40,256 bases of DNA from Halicephalobus mephisto (Eukaryota; Nematoda; Chromadorea; Rhabditida; Panagrolaimidae). The translations under genes were made by a program, and so were the position numbers. Below the pieces are notes generated by a model that worked only from the letters and a program-made list of their open reading frames with translations, was not told the origin of the DNA and did not search any database. This document shows positions 1 to 10,739 of this stretch, one piece after another. The stretch covers positions 1 to 40,256 of the forward strand of contig SWDT01000489.1 in the NCBI GenBank assembly GCA_009193035.1, given 5' to 3'. The first letter of the stretch is position 1; each line of letters starts with the position of its first letter.

Positions 1-530
1 GATAAGTCTTAAATTGGTCCCGACACGAATGTTAGAAGTTTTCCATTTGAGATTAGGAACTATAAAAATTAGTATTTATGTGGTTAAATAAAATTCTAAC
101 TTATTTTTTTTAAAATTAAAAATATTTTTTATAAAATTTTTAAAATCGGTCTCAAAAAGAATTTTTTTAATTTTCCAGTCAGGACCAAAAATGTAAACTT
201 TTATGTTTATTAAAATTTTTAAATTAATTTTTTTTTAAATTAAAAATATTTGAAAAAAATTTTAAAAATCGGTCTCAAAAAGAATTTTTTTAATTTTCCA
301 GTCAGGACCAAAAATGTAAAATTTTATGTTTATTGAAATTTTTAAATTAATTTTTTTAAATTAAAAATATTTGTTGTAAAATTCTAAAATTTATCTCAAA
401 AAGAATTTTTAAAATTTTCCAATTAAGACCAAAAATTTAAAAATTAATTTTTACATAATTCTGAAAAATTTTAAAAACATTTGTTAAATTTTCACAAATC
501 CTCCATAATTTTCCGTAATCTTTTCAAAAA
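1..530. repeat. AT-rich tandem repeat, ~122-bp unit
   Basis: No gene is visible. Three diverged copies of a unit recur with a period near 122 bp, marked by the phrase CGGTCTCAAAAAG at about 146 and 270 and a weaker copy near 389, each followed by TTTTCCAGTCAGGACCAAAA or a variant. The GGACC-containing phrase is one of the dispersed motifs found throughout the window. The first line also carries GGTCCCGACACGAAT, a second dispersed motif. Confidence 0.7.
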
Positions 531-745
531 TCATAAACGATGAAATATTTCAAAGAAAATTGATTTAGTCGTTCGTCCAAATCCATTATTTTCGCAAAAC
601 GGATGCATTAAATGTTAGTTTTATTTCACGCACTCTTTTTTTCGATCAAATTGATTATTGATTTGGCCAGTGAACGGAGCTGGCTGCAAAAAAGAGAAGA
701 AACACGTCCTTTCGTTTCCCACGTGGATCCAGGTGTCTCCAAGTT
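531..745 (+). promoter_or_regulatory. Unique island, candidate promoter of the mannosidase gene
   Basis: This is the only stretch between 1 and 1240 that is not repeat-like and has a more even base composition. It holds a G-box/E-box CACGTG at 720-725 inside CCCACGTGGATCCAGG (718-733). It lies 500-700 bp upstream of the mannosidase start codon in the same orientation. The promoter role is inferred from position and composition only. A related pairing of CCCACGTG and GGATCCAGG occurs at 36848-36880. Confidence 0.35.
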
Positions 746-1130
746 GTCTTTAAATTTACATTTTTAAAAAATAAATATCATTAAAATTTCTAAAATCTTC
801 TTGAATCCAGGTGTCTTTAAATTTACATTTTTTTAAAGATAAATATCATTAAAATTTCTAAAATCTTGTAGAATTGAAATATTTCTAAAATGTTTTTAAA
901 TTTACATTTTTAAAGATAAATATCATTAGAATTTCTAAAACCTTCTAGAATCCAGGTGTCTCCAAGTTGTCTTTAAATTTACATTTTTTTAAAGATAAAT
1001 ATCATTAAAATTTCTAAAATCTTGTAGAATTTAGATTTTTCTAAAATGTCTTTAAATTTACATTTTTAAAAAATAAATATCATTAAAATTTCTAAAATCT
1101 TCCAGAATCTTTCGGAATTTCCAAAATCAT
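730..1130. repeat. Tandem repeat, ~72-80 bp unit
   Basis: About five copies of a unit built around TTTAAATTTACATTTTTAAA start near 750, 822, 894, 973 and 1050. Some carry the longer prefix CCAGGTGTCTCCAAGTTGTC. The array lies between the candidate promoter island and the mannosidase gene. Confidence 0.75.
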
Positions 1131-1204
1131 GATTCTAGAAATTTCCAAAAATTCGTGTCGAAAAAAATTTGTAATAATTTTTATTTTTAATTTTATTTTA
1201 TTAA

Positions 1205-1240
1205 AAAATTTCAGATTTCGGGTAATTTGTCTTTTTTAAA
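1205..1240 (+). promoter_or_regulatory. Likely trans-splice acceptor and 5' leader of mannosidase gene
   Basis: An AAAAATTTCAG acceptor ends at 1214, and the start codon follows 26 nt later at 1241 with no upstream ATG between. In nematodes this is typical of spliced-leader addition. No exon upstream is obvious, so cis-splicing from a distant 5' exon is the alternative. Confidence 0.45.
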
Positions 1241-4200
1241 ATGAAGACAGTTTTTCCGAAAAGACGGGTCTTGATTTATCTGGTTTTACTTGGATCAGCG
1301 ATTGGATTTCTTCTTGTTTTACAGTACTCGGAAAATTCTGGAGATGGATTGAAGACGAACAATGCAGTTGTCGTGAGAGACGTAAATGTCCGAAAAGCGA
1401 TGGAAGAACCGAGACCTAAATTGGGTGACGTCATTGTTCAAAGCGAAGATTTCGTTGATGAAAAAGAGGAAAAAAAAGAATCTTTAGAAGTCATAGATGA
1501 TCCTGTTAAAAAAGAAGAAAATCATGAAACACGAGAAATGGACGTGATGAAGGAGGTCATTCAGGCCCCTGACGATGAAGACGGTAGGTCTTTGAAAACA
1601 ATTAACTTTGTAAAAATCTGGAGAAAAATATTTTCAATTCTACAACTTCAGGGGATTACTGTAGAGATAGTTATAGGTTTTTGCAAATCCATAAATACCC
1701 TAATATGTAGTTTTTAAATTCGAGGATATTTAGTACGAAATTTTACATATATCTAAAAACAAAAAATTTCATAATGATCTTCAAGGATTTTCACAATGAT
1801 AATTAATTTTATTTTTTTCATTATTTTTTAGTATGAAAGTTCACCTATATCTAAAAACAAAAAATTTCATAATGATCTTCAAGAACTTTCACAATGGTAA
1901 TTAATTTTATTTTTTTCATTATTTTTTAGTAAGAAATTTTACATATATCTAAAAACAAAAAATTTCATAATGATCTTCAAGAACTTTCACAATGGTAATT
2001 AATTTATTTTTTTCATTATTTTTTAGTACGAAATTTTACATATATCTAAAAACAAAAAACTTAATAATGATCTTCAAGGATTTTCACAATGATAATTAAT
2101 TTTATTTTTTTCATTATTTTTTAGTACAAAATTTTACATATATCTAAAAACAAAAAACTTGATAATGATCTTCAAGGATTTCCACAATGATAATTAATTT
2201 TATTTTTTTATTGATTTTTGTACATAACTTGATTTACATCTTAGAATGACCGTATGCATCATGTTTATTATATACTTTGATGACAAAAATTAATTTCATA
2301 ATCCGTAACAAACAAGCTTATTTTTTATATTTTTCCGGATTAATTCTGAAAGAGCTTGGTCTAGTAAGACTTAATTCAAAGAACCGTTAATGTGAGAAGA
2401 TTTCCGAATATTTAAGCCTTGCGCTAGTAAAATAAGCTTTCTGTTAAGAGTACGTAGGTATAGGAAAAGCAAAGAATGTTCTACAATGTCACGACCTACC
2501 ATAATAAGCCTAACGTTGGAGAAATACTGATGTGAGAAGAGTAATGAACATTATAGAAGATACTGAAGTTGTGTAACAGATTTTGTGTTAGAGATACGTG
2601 GGTGTGACACGAGTGCTGGATCTCTTGAGGAGTCTTAGTCCAGCTTACCAAGATTAATGTTAGGGAAACACTAAGATTTTCTATAATATTCATTATTCTT
2701 CTCATATTCATGTTGTATAGCAAGTTTCATACCAAAGACATATGCATGTATGAAAAGTGTGAAATTTTCTAGGTCTTAATTTGATCTACTAAGACTAAAG
2801 TCAGAGAAATATTAATACAGTCGAACTGGGATATAAGATACCCCTTGGGACCGGGCAAAGAGTGTTATAAGAAAGGATATATTATAGTGGAAGTATCTTA
2901 TATCCAAATTCTACTATATTAAAGATTTTTAAAACCATATACAGTCGAACTTGGATATAAGATACCTCCTTGGGACCGGGGTAAAGCGTATGTTATAAGA
3001 AAGGATATATTATATCGGGGTAAATTTGAAGGCAAACTAACCGAATTCACTCACTCACATCGTATGCTATAACAAAAAATATCTTATACCGGGGGTATCT
3101 TATATCCAAGTTCTACTGTATTAGAAGACTAGTAGACATTATAAAAGACCTTAATATTGTATAATAAGTCTCATGTCAAGAACATATTAGTATAAGAAAA
3201 GTATCGAATGTGTTAGAAAATATCTGATAATCTCCAGTAGTTACGAAAGATTTTAACTTAGTCTAACAAGACTAAAATTAAAGAAACAGAGATATTAAAG
3301 GATAATCGCACATTCTAGAAGATCTTGGCTTAAGTTAATAAAGACACAAATCAGAAAATACTGATGTAGGAACATTACTGGACATTTTACCGAACCGTTT
3401 TCAAAGTAAGATAACAATATACGACTATATTAAATGTATAATAGTTAGTCTATGTTGAATATTCTCCCCTTGCGGTTTACGGCATATTTTTCGTTGATTC
3501 TGGTCTCAGATTTTCCGAGACCATGTATTGTTGAGCCTCCTGTTCTTCTGAACTCTATTGTCAGTATCAAATATCTTAAAACTTATTTATTTCGAAATAT
3601 CTACATATCTAACAAGTGTATTTGAATATTTTTAAAATAGAAATTTCTTCTTTTCAGCTGAAAAACGCGACAAAATCCGAGAAATGATGAAATTCGCGTG
3701 GGAAGGCTACAAGAACTACTCTTGGGGTGCTAACGAACTTAGTCCGATTTCGAAAACTGCCCATACTCAGAGTATTTTTGGAGGTTCTGCCATGGCTGCT
3801 ACGATTGTGGATGGGGCAGATACCCTCTACATCATGGGATTGACTAAGGAATACGAAGAAGCTAAGAAGTTCATGGAGGAGTTTTGGTCCATCAACAAAG
3901 CTACAGGTCAATTGTCCGTTTTTGAAACGACAATTCGGTTCGTCGGGGGATTTCTGGCTTTGTATGGATTAACAGGGGAGGAGATTTACAAGTAAGTTGC
4001 AATTTTGAATTCCGAAAATAAACCAAACTTTGAATTATATCTCAGAATAATGTAAAGTTTCTTTTCAAGAGTACCTAAAAACTTTTTTCATTTTTGTTTT
4101 AGCTCAATTTAGAAAAAACTATTTTTGTGTTTTTACATAGCCAGATACAGTAATCTGTGTTGATTCTAAAAATATAAAAATACATTTTAAAAATTGAAAT

Positions 4201-6797
4201 TTGAATGAAAAACAAAAAATTTTACTTAAATGGTCCCAAACAGAAAATTAGTTTTTTTTTAGAGAAATTGGAGTTTTTTATTTTTGAAGAAAATGGAGTT
4301 TTTTATTTTTTAAGAAAATGGAGTTTTTTATTTTTGAAGAAAATGAAAAATTTCAGAAAACACGCCAAAGAAACGGCCGATGTTCTTCTTCCGGCCTTTG
4401 ACACCAACACTGGTATCGCCAAATCACTCATTAATCCAGGGTCCAAATCTGCTTCTAACTACAATTGGGCTAGAGATGAATCAATTTTAGCTGAATTCGG
4501 AAGTCTTCATCTTGAGTTCGAATATCTGACTCAGATAACTGGAAATCCGATTTATTTGGAAAAAGTCAAAAAAATCCGGGATTTCTTGGATAAAGCTGAT
4601 AAACCTAATGGACTGTACCCCACCTACCTGAACCCGAACACCGGGAAATTCGGAAACACCCATATTTCCCTCGGGGCTTTGGGAGACAGTTTTTACGAAT
4701 ATTTAATCAAGAGCTACTTGTTGACGAACAAGACCGACGAACAGGCCCTCAGGATGCACACCGAAGCTTCAGAAGCCATCCAAGAACAGTAAGTATACTG
4801 TAGAAATATTTCTAAAGTCATTCTAGATGACCTTGCACTTTTTTGTGCAGATTCCTGATGGGAAATTTTAGATGTTTTTAAAATTGAAGAAAAAGTACAG
4901 AAAATAGTACACGCTATATCATTTACGACGGGATTCAAAATCACTCATTTATTCATTAAAATTTATCTGATTTATGAATGCATTATCATGCACATAGATA
5001 CACTATTTATATCGCATTTATGCACTATTTATATTACATTATATGCACTATTTATATCCCATTATATGCACTATTTATATCGCATTTATGCACTATTTAT
5101 ATCCCATTATATGCGCTATTTTTATGCCATTAGATGCACTATTCCTATCCCATTTATGCACTATTTATATTACATTATATGCGCTATTTTTATGCCATTA
5201 GATGCACTATTCCTATCCCATTTATGCACTATTTATATTACATTATATGCGCTATTTTTATGCCATTAGATGCACTATTCCTATCCCATTTATGCGCTAT
5301 TTATATCCCATTATATGCGCTATTTTTATCACATTATATGCGCTATTTATATAGCATTGAATACACTATTTATATTCCATTATATGCACTATTTTTATCG
5401 CATTAGATGTACTATTTTTATCATATCATATACACTATTCTTATCATATTATATGCGTTAGAACTATTTATTGGATGCATTATGCTCTTTTTATATATTA
5501 ATGCATTAAAGCTTTTTGTGTGTAGAATAGAATAATAGGAACTGTAGACTCCAAATTTCAAATCAGAAATGACAGTTGGTCTTCAAAATCTCTGAATTCT
5601 GAAGATCAACTCCTGACTCCGACTTCAAATTCAGAATCTGCAGACCTTATTTTAGGTACTTCTTCGGATTTAGAAATATCTAAAATTTTATTCAAAAAAA
5701 TTCAAATTTGCATAAAAATATTAATTTTTTCAGCATGATTTTCACTTCTAAATCTGGCCTAAGATACATAGCGGAACTTCGGGGGAATAATCCAGAACAC
5801 AAAATGGGACATCTGGCTTGCTTCACTCCAGGGATGTTCGCTCTGGAATCCCACAACGAAAAAAATGAAGAAAGAAAAAGTAAATTGATGCAACTTGCTG
5901 AAGACCTCGCGAACACTTGTCACGAAAGCTACATCAGATCAGAATCCAAAATTGGACCAGAAATGTTTTACTTCAGCGGGAGAGATGACGCCACGTCTTC
6001 CGGAGGAGAAAAAGGATACATCCTTCGGCCTGAAGTCCTGGAGGGATTTTTCTACTTGTGGAGATTAACCGGAAATCAAGTAAGTAAAATTTCGATTAAA
6101 ACATAATGTTAAAAAAATTTTAAAAAAAAGTTTTTTCAAAATAACTCTGAAAGGAATTTTTAGTTTCGAAAAGTTTTATTAAATTTTAGATTTTAAAAAT
6201 TTTGAGATTCTGAAAGATTCTAGAAGTTACGAAATTTCAGAAGGTTTCAGAATAGATTTCTGGATTTTAAAATTTTTTATTAAATTTTAAATTTTTAAAA
6301 ATTCTGAGATTCTGAAGGATTCTAGAAGCTTCCATGAAATTTCAGAAGGTTTCGGAATCCTCCACAAGATTTTCGAAGATTCTAGGATATTTCAGAAATC
6401 CCTACTATATCTTAGAAGACTCCAAAAATTTCAAAATTTTATTGAATTCTGAAAAGTTCTAAAAATTTTTACAAAATTTCACGACTTCAGAATTTTCGAA
6501 AAAAACTTTTAAATTTTAGAATTTAAAAAAAAGTAAAATTTTCAGAAGTACAAAACCTGGGTTTGGGAAGGCATATCTGCGATAGACAAGTACTGTAGAC
6601 AAGGAGCTGGATTCGCTGGTCTCCGGAATGTGTACGATCCTTCTAGTGGATTCGACGACAATCAGCAAAGCTTCTTTCTCGCCGAAACCCTCAAGTACGC
6701 TTATCTCACTTTCGACAACGAAAACATTCCTTTGGACAAATACGTTTTCAACACCGAAGCTCATCCTTTCCCTATTTACCAGCCTACAGTACTCTAA
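1241..6797 (+). CDS. Class I mannosyl-oligosaccharide 1,2-alpha-mannosidase (GH47)
   Basis: Glycoside hydrolase family 47 enzyme, which trims alpha-1,2-linked mannose from N-glycans in the ER or Golgi. Five exons: 1241-1583, 3658-3991, 4357-4788, 5734-6079 and 6546-6797. All have GT/AG borders and keep frame, giving 568 aa. Residues about 10-28 form a signal-anchor helix after KRR, then an acidic stem runs to about 114, so it is a type II membrane protein. The catalytic domain shows VDGADTLYIMG (165-175), FETTIR with Glu204, LGDSFYEYL with Asp336, LRPEVLEGF with Glu470, and FNTEAHP with Thr555. These match the conserved acids and the calcium-binding Thr of the family. Intron 1 is 2.07 kb and carries two small transposon remnants. 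The last residues (PTVL) and the stop codon lie in the first unit of a downstream minisatellite. ER versus Golgi type cannot be settled by eye. Confidence 0.93.
1700..2225. repeat. Tandem repeat in mannosidase intron 1, ~97-bp unit
   Basis: Five copies of a unit containing ATATATCTAAAAACAAAAAA and AATGATCTTCAAGRA recur near 1745, 1842, 1942, 2036 and 2136. Each copy includes a TTTTTTAG-type acceptor-like string, but no coding sequence follows it. Confidence 0.8.
2226..2815. other. Intron 1 stretch without coding signal
   Basis: This is mannosidase intron sequence. Degenerate phrases such as GATGTGAGAAGA, CTAGTAAGACT and ATTATAGAAGATACT recur here and again at 3121-3400. That suggests very old repeat copies. 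No exon or RNA gene is recognisable. Confidence 0.5.
2816..2918. mobile_element. Short inverted-repeat element (pogo/Tigger-like MITE), copy 1
   Basis: The left end reads TACAGTCGAACTGGGATATA and the right end reads TATCCAAATTCTACTATA, its inverted counterpart with mismatches. Both ends are TA-bounded, as expected for the Tc1/mariner superfamily, and the CAGTCGAAC-type terminus resembles pogo/Tigger elements. It is 103 bp with no coding capacity. The family assignment comes from terminus similarity recalled from known elements. Confidence 0.55.
2940..3120. mobile_element. Short inverted-repeat element (pogo/Tigger-like MITE), copy 2
   Basis: The left end reads TACAGTCGAACTTGGATATA and the right end reads TATATCCAAGTTCTACTGTA, an almost perfect inverted pair over about 27 bp. 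It is 181 bp. The interior contains GATATATTATA-type sequence in common with copy 1, from which it is separated by only 21 bp. It has no ORF. Both copies lie inside mannosidase intron 1. Confidence 0.65.
3121..3640. other. Remainder of mannosidase intron 1, no feature seen
   Basis: Intron sequence without coding potential. It shares degenerate phrases with 2226-2815. The intron ends in a normal TTCTTTTCAG acceptor at 3657. Confidence 0.5.
4975..5460. repeat. Satellite in mannosidase intron 3 with 68-bp higher-order unit
   Basis: About twenty tandem copies of a 22-24 bp unit of the type TGCACTATTTATATCGCATT. Between about 5133 and 5320 three units are grouped into a 68-bp block repeated almost exactly (starting near 5133, 5201 and 5269), which shows recent amplification by the block. 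Overlapping open frames rich in Tyr, His and Ile are produced by the repeat and are not genes. Confidence 0.9.
6080..6545. repeat. Mannosidase intron 4, degenerate direct repeat
   Basis: Two imperfect ~110-bp copies containing GAGATTCTGAARGATTCTAG and TTTCAGAAGGTTTC lie at about 6190 and 6300. No coding signal. The intron closes with an AATTTTCAG acceptor at 6545. Confidence 0.6.
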
Positions 6798-7850
6798 AGT
6801 TCTTCTTAGTGTAGGAACCTACAGTATTCTAAGGTCTTTTTCAATGTAGAAATCTACAGTACTCTAAAACCTTTCTTAGTGTAGGAACCTACAGTATTTC
6901 AAAACCCTTCTTAATGTAGAAATCTACAGTACTCTAAAATTCTTCTTAATATAGAAAACTACAGTATTCTAAAACCTTTCTTAGTGTAGGAACCTACAGT
7001 ATTCCAAAACCCTTCTTAATATAGAAACCTACAGTACTTTAAAACCCTTCTTAGTGTAAGAACCTACAGTATTCCAAAACCCTTCTTAATATAGAAATCT
7101 ACAGTACTCTAAAATTCTTCTTAATATAGAAAAGTACAGTATTCTAAAACCTTTCTGAATGTGGAAATCTACAGTATCCTAGAACCTTTCTTTGTTAACT
7201 GACCTACAGTATTCTAAGGTCTTTTTCGATGTATCAATCTACAGTATCCTGATGCTTTTCTGGATCTATAGTACTTCTAGACATTTTTTGATTTACCATC
7301 TACAGTATTTAAATTTCTTCTTTATACCTCGAATTACTGTACTCTAAGGTCCTTCTGGATTTTTCGATTTAGAGTATCTCAAAGCTTTTTCACTTTACTA
7401 ACCTACGGTACTCTGTAGCATTCTTAGGGTTTTTAATTTACAATATTCCAAGTTTTTCTTAAATTTCTTATTTTACAGTATCCCCAAAGCCCTCTTCGAT
7501 TTTTTCTTTACAGTACCCCAGTATCCCTCTTGATGTCCCAATCTACAGTACCCCAAGACCTTTTTAATTACAGTATTACAAAATTTTCTTCAAGTTACTG
7601 TACCCCAAAATCCCTCTTTGACTTCTCAGTCTACAGTACTCCAAGACCTTTTTAATTACAGTATTACAAAGCCTTTTTCGGGCTACAGTACCCCAAAATC
7701 CCTCTTTGACTTCTTAGTTTACAGTACTCTAAAATCTTCAACTTTTACTGTACTGTACCCCAAGACCCTCCTGACGTCCCAATCTACAGTACCCCAAGAC
7801 CTTTTCCAGCCTAGAGTACTCTATTGCCTTTCAAAGTATTTTCACAAAGA
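6783..7850. repeat. ~35-bp minisatellite with CTACAGTA core
   Basis: About thirty units of roughly 35 bp. The core is CCTACAGTATTCTAAAACC followed by TTCTTAGTGTAGGAA. Units are regular from 6783 to about 7200 and become progressively divergent to 7850. The first unit supplies the last codons and stop of the mannosidase gene, so the array probably forms its 3' UTR. The strong TACAGTA/TACTGTA phrase recurs in many introns of this window. Confidence 0.9.
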
Positions 7851-7885
7851 TTTTCATCGGTGTTCTGACGGGTAAAAATTGATGA

Positions 7886-7901
7886 AATAAAAGGAAATAA
7901 A
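7886..7901 (+). terminator. Two polyadenylation signals, candidate mannosidase 3' end
   Basis: AATAAA occurs at 7886-7891 and 7896-7901, directly after the minisatellite. If used, the mannosidase 3' UTR would be about 1.1 kb and composed almost entirely of minisatellite. Use is inferred. Confidence 0.4.
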
Positions 7902-7902
7902 G

Positions 7903-8075
7903 ATTATTAATTTTCTAAATTTGTTTAATTACAATTTTTGACTTTTTAAATTTATGATTTGGAATAAATTTCTCAAAAATGAATTTATTTTTGTCAAATG
8001 TCCTCTGGCAAAATAAATAGGCTATGCCAAAAAGAACGAAAATTTTATTTTTTTTAAAATTAAAACTCAGGTAGT
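7903..8075. other. Spacer, candidate promoter region
   Basis: Moderately AT-rich non-repetitive DNA between the mannosidase 3' end and a candidate first exon at 8088. It contains the palindromic pair CTGGCAAAATAAATAGGCTATGCCA. No other motif is convincing. Confidence 0.25.
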
Positions 8076-8087
8076 CATAGAGACGAG

Positions 8088-8119
8088 ATGAAAAATGAGA
8101 CTCTCTTCAAACGCCTCAG
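8088..8119 (+). CDS. Candidate first exon A of the fucosyltransferase gene
   Basis: An ATG opens a 32-nt coding stretch (MKNETLFKRLR when joined) that ends CCTCAG before a good donor GTACGT. An acceptor-like AAACTCAG lies 9-16 nt upstream and could take a spliced leader. The exon leaves two bases. An acceptor at 11061 (TTTTTTTAG) also needs two bases and continues in frame as KFFLRNA into the fucosyltransferase start. It would give the enzyme a basic cytoplasmic tail. This is a conjecture from frame and splice strings only. Confidence 0.3.
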
Positions 8120-8400
8120 GTACGTGATATTTTATTTTAGTTTTATTGTTTTCATTTTTAAAAATTTCACTTTTATTTTTTTTTTTAATTTTAATTTTTA
8201 ATTATTTAATTTTACTTTTATTAATTTTATGATTTTTATTTTTATTTTATTATTTTTAATCTTTTTTAATTTTTATTATTTTTATTTTTAATTGTTTAAT
8301 TTCACTTTTATTATTTTTTATTATTTTAAATTTTTAATTTTTAAAATATATAATATTAATTTAATTTAAAAATAAATTTTTTTGTGAAACTATCTTGACA
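8120..8400. repeat. T-rich low-complexity DNA
   Basis: Runs of TTTTTATTTTTAATT-like sequence without genes. Confidence 0.7.
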
Positions 8401-8489
8401 CGAAATTTTAGGACTTTTTCGAATTTTTCAGAATTTTTTTGAGACGATTCCAAAAATATTTAGATTTTAATTTTTTTTAAATTTTACTT

Positions 8490-8935
8490 GATTCTCGAAG
8501 GTTTCGAAATTTTTCACTGGATTCTAGAAGTTTCTAAAAATTCGTAACGAGAGGATTTTAAACATCATCTACTTTGTGTTTATTACAGTAATTTAATTCT
8601 AGAAAATTCACTTCAAGACAATTTTATAAAAATTTTAGTTTTTTTATAAAATTCTATAATTCCAAAAATTCGTAACGAAAGGATTTTAAACATTATCTAC
8701 TTTGTATTTATTACAATAATTTAATTCCAGAAAATTTTTTTCAAGACAATTTTATAACTCTAGAAATTCGTGACGAGAGGATTTTAAAACATCATCTACT
8801 TTGTGTTTATTACAGTAATTTAATTCCAGAAAATTCACTTCAAAACAATTTTATAAAAATTTTAGTTTTTTTATAAAATTTTATAATTCCAAAAATTCAC
8901 GGCGAGAGGATTTTAAAACATCACCTATATCCAGT
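8490..8935. repeat. Tandem repeat, ~100-130 bp unit
   Basis: Four copies of a unit with AAATTCGTAACGAGAGGATTT, CATCATCTACTTTGTGTTTA and TTAATTCCAGAAAATTCACT. The copies are separated by variable T-rich insertions. No gene. Confidence 0.75.
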
Positions 8936-9062
8936 TTTGCAATTGTCTGGGTGATTATATGAACCTCTTCTTCCTTCGATGTTTGCACAAATTAATACAT
9001 TTCTCGTCATCCTTATGTACAAACACGACCGGACTTGTAAAAACATATATAAATATGTTTTA
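8936..9062. other. Unique island between repeat arrays
   Basis: Non-repetitive stretch with even base use, ending in ACATATATAAATATG, a TATA-like string about 190 bp before candidate exon B. It could be a promoter for that exon. A short open frame beginning at the ATG near 8959 has no recognisable similarity. Confidence 0.25.
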
Positions 9063-9235
9063 TTTTATCCATATTTATCTTTTTCCATTTTATGAAATTC
9101 AAAAAATTTTTTAATATTTTATTATTATATTGTGGAAATTTTATTTTAAAAATTTTTTTCTTTATTTTTCGAAAATTTTATTTTATTTCAAAAAAAGGAA
9201 AAAAATTAAAAAATATTTTTTTATCCATTTTCGAA

Positions 9236-9267
9236 ATGGACAGAAACAAAATCCGGATAAATATCAG
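9236..9267 (+). CDS. Candidate first exon B of the fucosyltransferase gene
   Basis: An ATG opens a 32-nt stretch (MDRNKIRINIR when joined) ending ATATCAG before a donor GTATAT. Like candidate exon A it leaves two bases and would join the acceptor at 11061 in frame to give a basic cytoplasmic tail. No acceptor lies just upstream, so it would be the 5' exon of its own transcript. The surroundings are T-rich, and chance is possible. Confidence 0.22.
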
Positions 9268-9399
9268 GTATATTTTTATTTTTATTTTTTTTTACTTTTA
9301 TTTTTATTTTAAATTGGGTTTGATCAATATTGAATCAATCAAACAAAGAAAACACTCCTTTTTAAAGCTGATTTTGATTAAACATCTTTTTTGATTTTT

Positions 9400-9900
9400 T
9401 AATATAGAATTCTATAAAAATATATATTTTTTGATTTTTTAATATAGAATTCTATAAAAATATATTTTTTAATTTTTTATAAAATTCTAAAAATATATAT
9501 TTTTTATTTCTTTATAAAATTCTAAAAATGTACTTTTTTCTTTATTTTTTTATAAAATTTTAAAAATATATTTCATTTTTTAATATAGAATTCTTTAAAA
9601 ATATATTTTTCTTTATTTTTTTATAAAATTTTAAAAATATATATTTTTTATTTTTTAATATAGAATTCTTTAAAAATATATTTTTCTTTATTTTTTTATA
9701 AAATTCTAAAAATATACTTTTTTCTTTATTTTTTTATAAAAATCTTTAAAAATATATATTTTTTAATTTTTTATAAAATTCAATAAACATATTTTTATAT
9801 AGAATTTTACAATATTATGTTTCTTATTTTTATATATCCAAATTTATAAAAATAAAACTTTTTTTAATATTGAATTCTATATAACAATTTTATAAGTTTA
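9400..9900. repeat. AT-rich tandem repeat, ~45-60 bp unit
   Basis: About nine copies of TTTTTTATAAAATTCTAAAA followed by ATATATTTTT, some with the variant AATATAGAATTCTWTAAAAA. No coding signal. Confidence 0.75.
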
Positions 9901-9919
9901 ATTGGAATTTTTTGAACTT

Positions 9920-10540
9920 TCTAAAATCCAGGATTTTGAAGGATTTTAGAAAACTTTAAAAATTCAAATTAGAAAATTTTAAAACTTCAAATTAAAAAAC
10001 TTTAAAAATTCGTGTTAAAAAACTTTAAAAATTCAAATTAGAAAATTTTAAAACTTCAAATTAAAAAACTTTAAAACTTCAAATTAGAAAATTTTAAAAA
10101 TTCATATTAGAAAACTTTAAAAATTTGTATTAGGATAATTTCGTAATAATTTTCTATGATCCAGTAAAATTGGAACTTTACAGAAAATATTTTTCGAATT
10201 CCAATCCGACAATGTTCAATTTTTTAATTTTCTAAGAAAATGAAAAATAATAAAATAAAAATATCTATGTAGAAAAATCCACTTTCATCAAAACCATATA
10301 TTTTTATTTTATTATTCTTCATTATTTTAAAAAAATTATAAAAATTTTAAATTATAAAAATTTTAAATTATAAGAATTTTTAAATTTTAAAAATTCGAAA
10401 AATTATAAAAATTTTAAAATCCAAAAAATTATAAAAATTATAAAAATTTAAAAATTATAAAAATTCAAAAAATTACAAAAATTCAAAAAATTACAAAAAT
10501 TTTAAATTTTAAATTTAAAAATTATAAAAATTAAACATCG
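9920..10540. repeat. AT-rich short-unit repeats
   Basis: From about 9955 to 10130 a ~22-bp unit AAATTAGAAAATTTTAAAAC recurs about ten times. From 10315 to 10530 the DNA is ATTATAAAAATTTTAA-type low complexity. No gene is seen. Confidence 0.7.
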
Positions 10541-10589
10541 TCAGATTGGAATTCGAAAAATACTTCTTATAATTTTAATTTTATTGAAT

Positions 10590-10735
10590 AATAGAGAATT
10601 ATATTTTAGGCTTTAAATTTACTGAACGTTAGCGACGTCCAGGAACTGCTGATAAGGAAAAAATTTAGACTTTCATTTCTGTCTTCTTTAGACGTGGCAC
10701 AATCGATGAAAATCAAAATATTTCAATAAATTAGT
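10590..10735. other. Unique island upstream of fucosyltransferase
   Basis: A more GC-balanced stretch (GAACGTTAGCGACGTCCAGG) flanked by acceptor-like strings TATTTTAG (about 10609) and TCTTCTTTAG (about 10691). It may be a promoter or an untranslated exon for the gene that starts about 350-490 bp downstream. No open frame of note. Confidence 0.25.
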
Positions 10736-10739
10736 TTTA

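Noticed and set aside
4988..5461. Overlapping frames of 60-93 codons rich in Tyr, His and Ile
   Set aside because: They are read-through of the 22-bp satellite in mannosidase intron 3. All three frames stay open because the unit has few stops.
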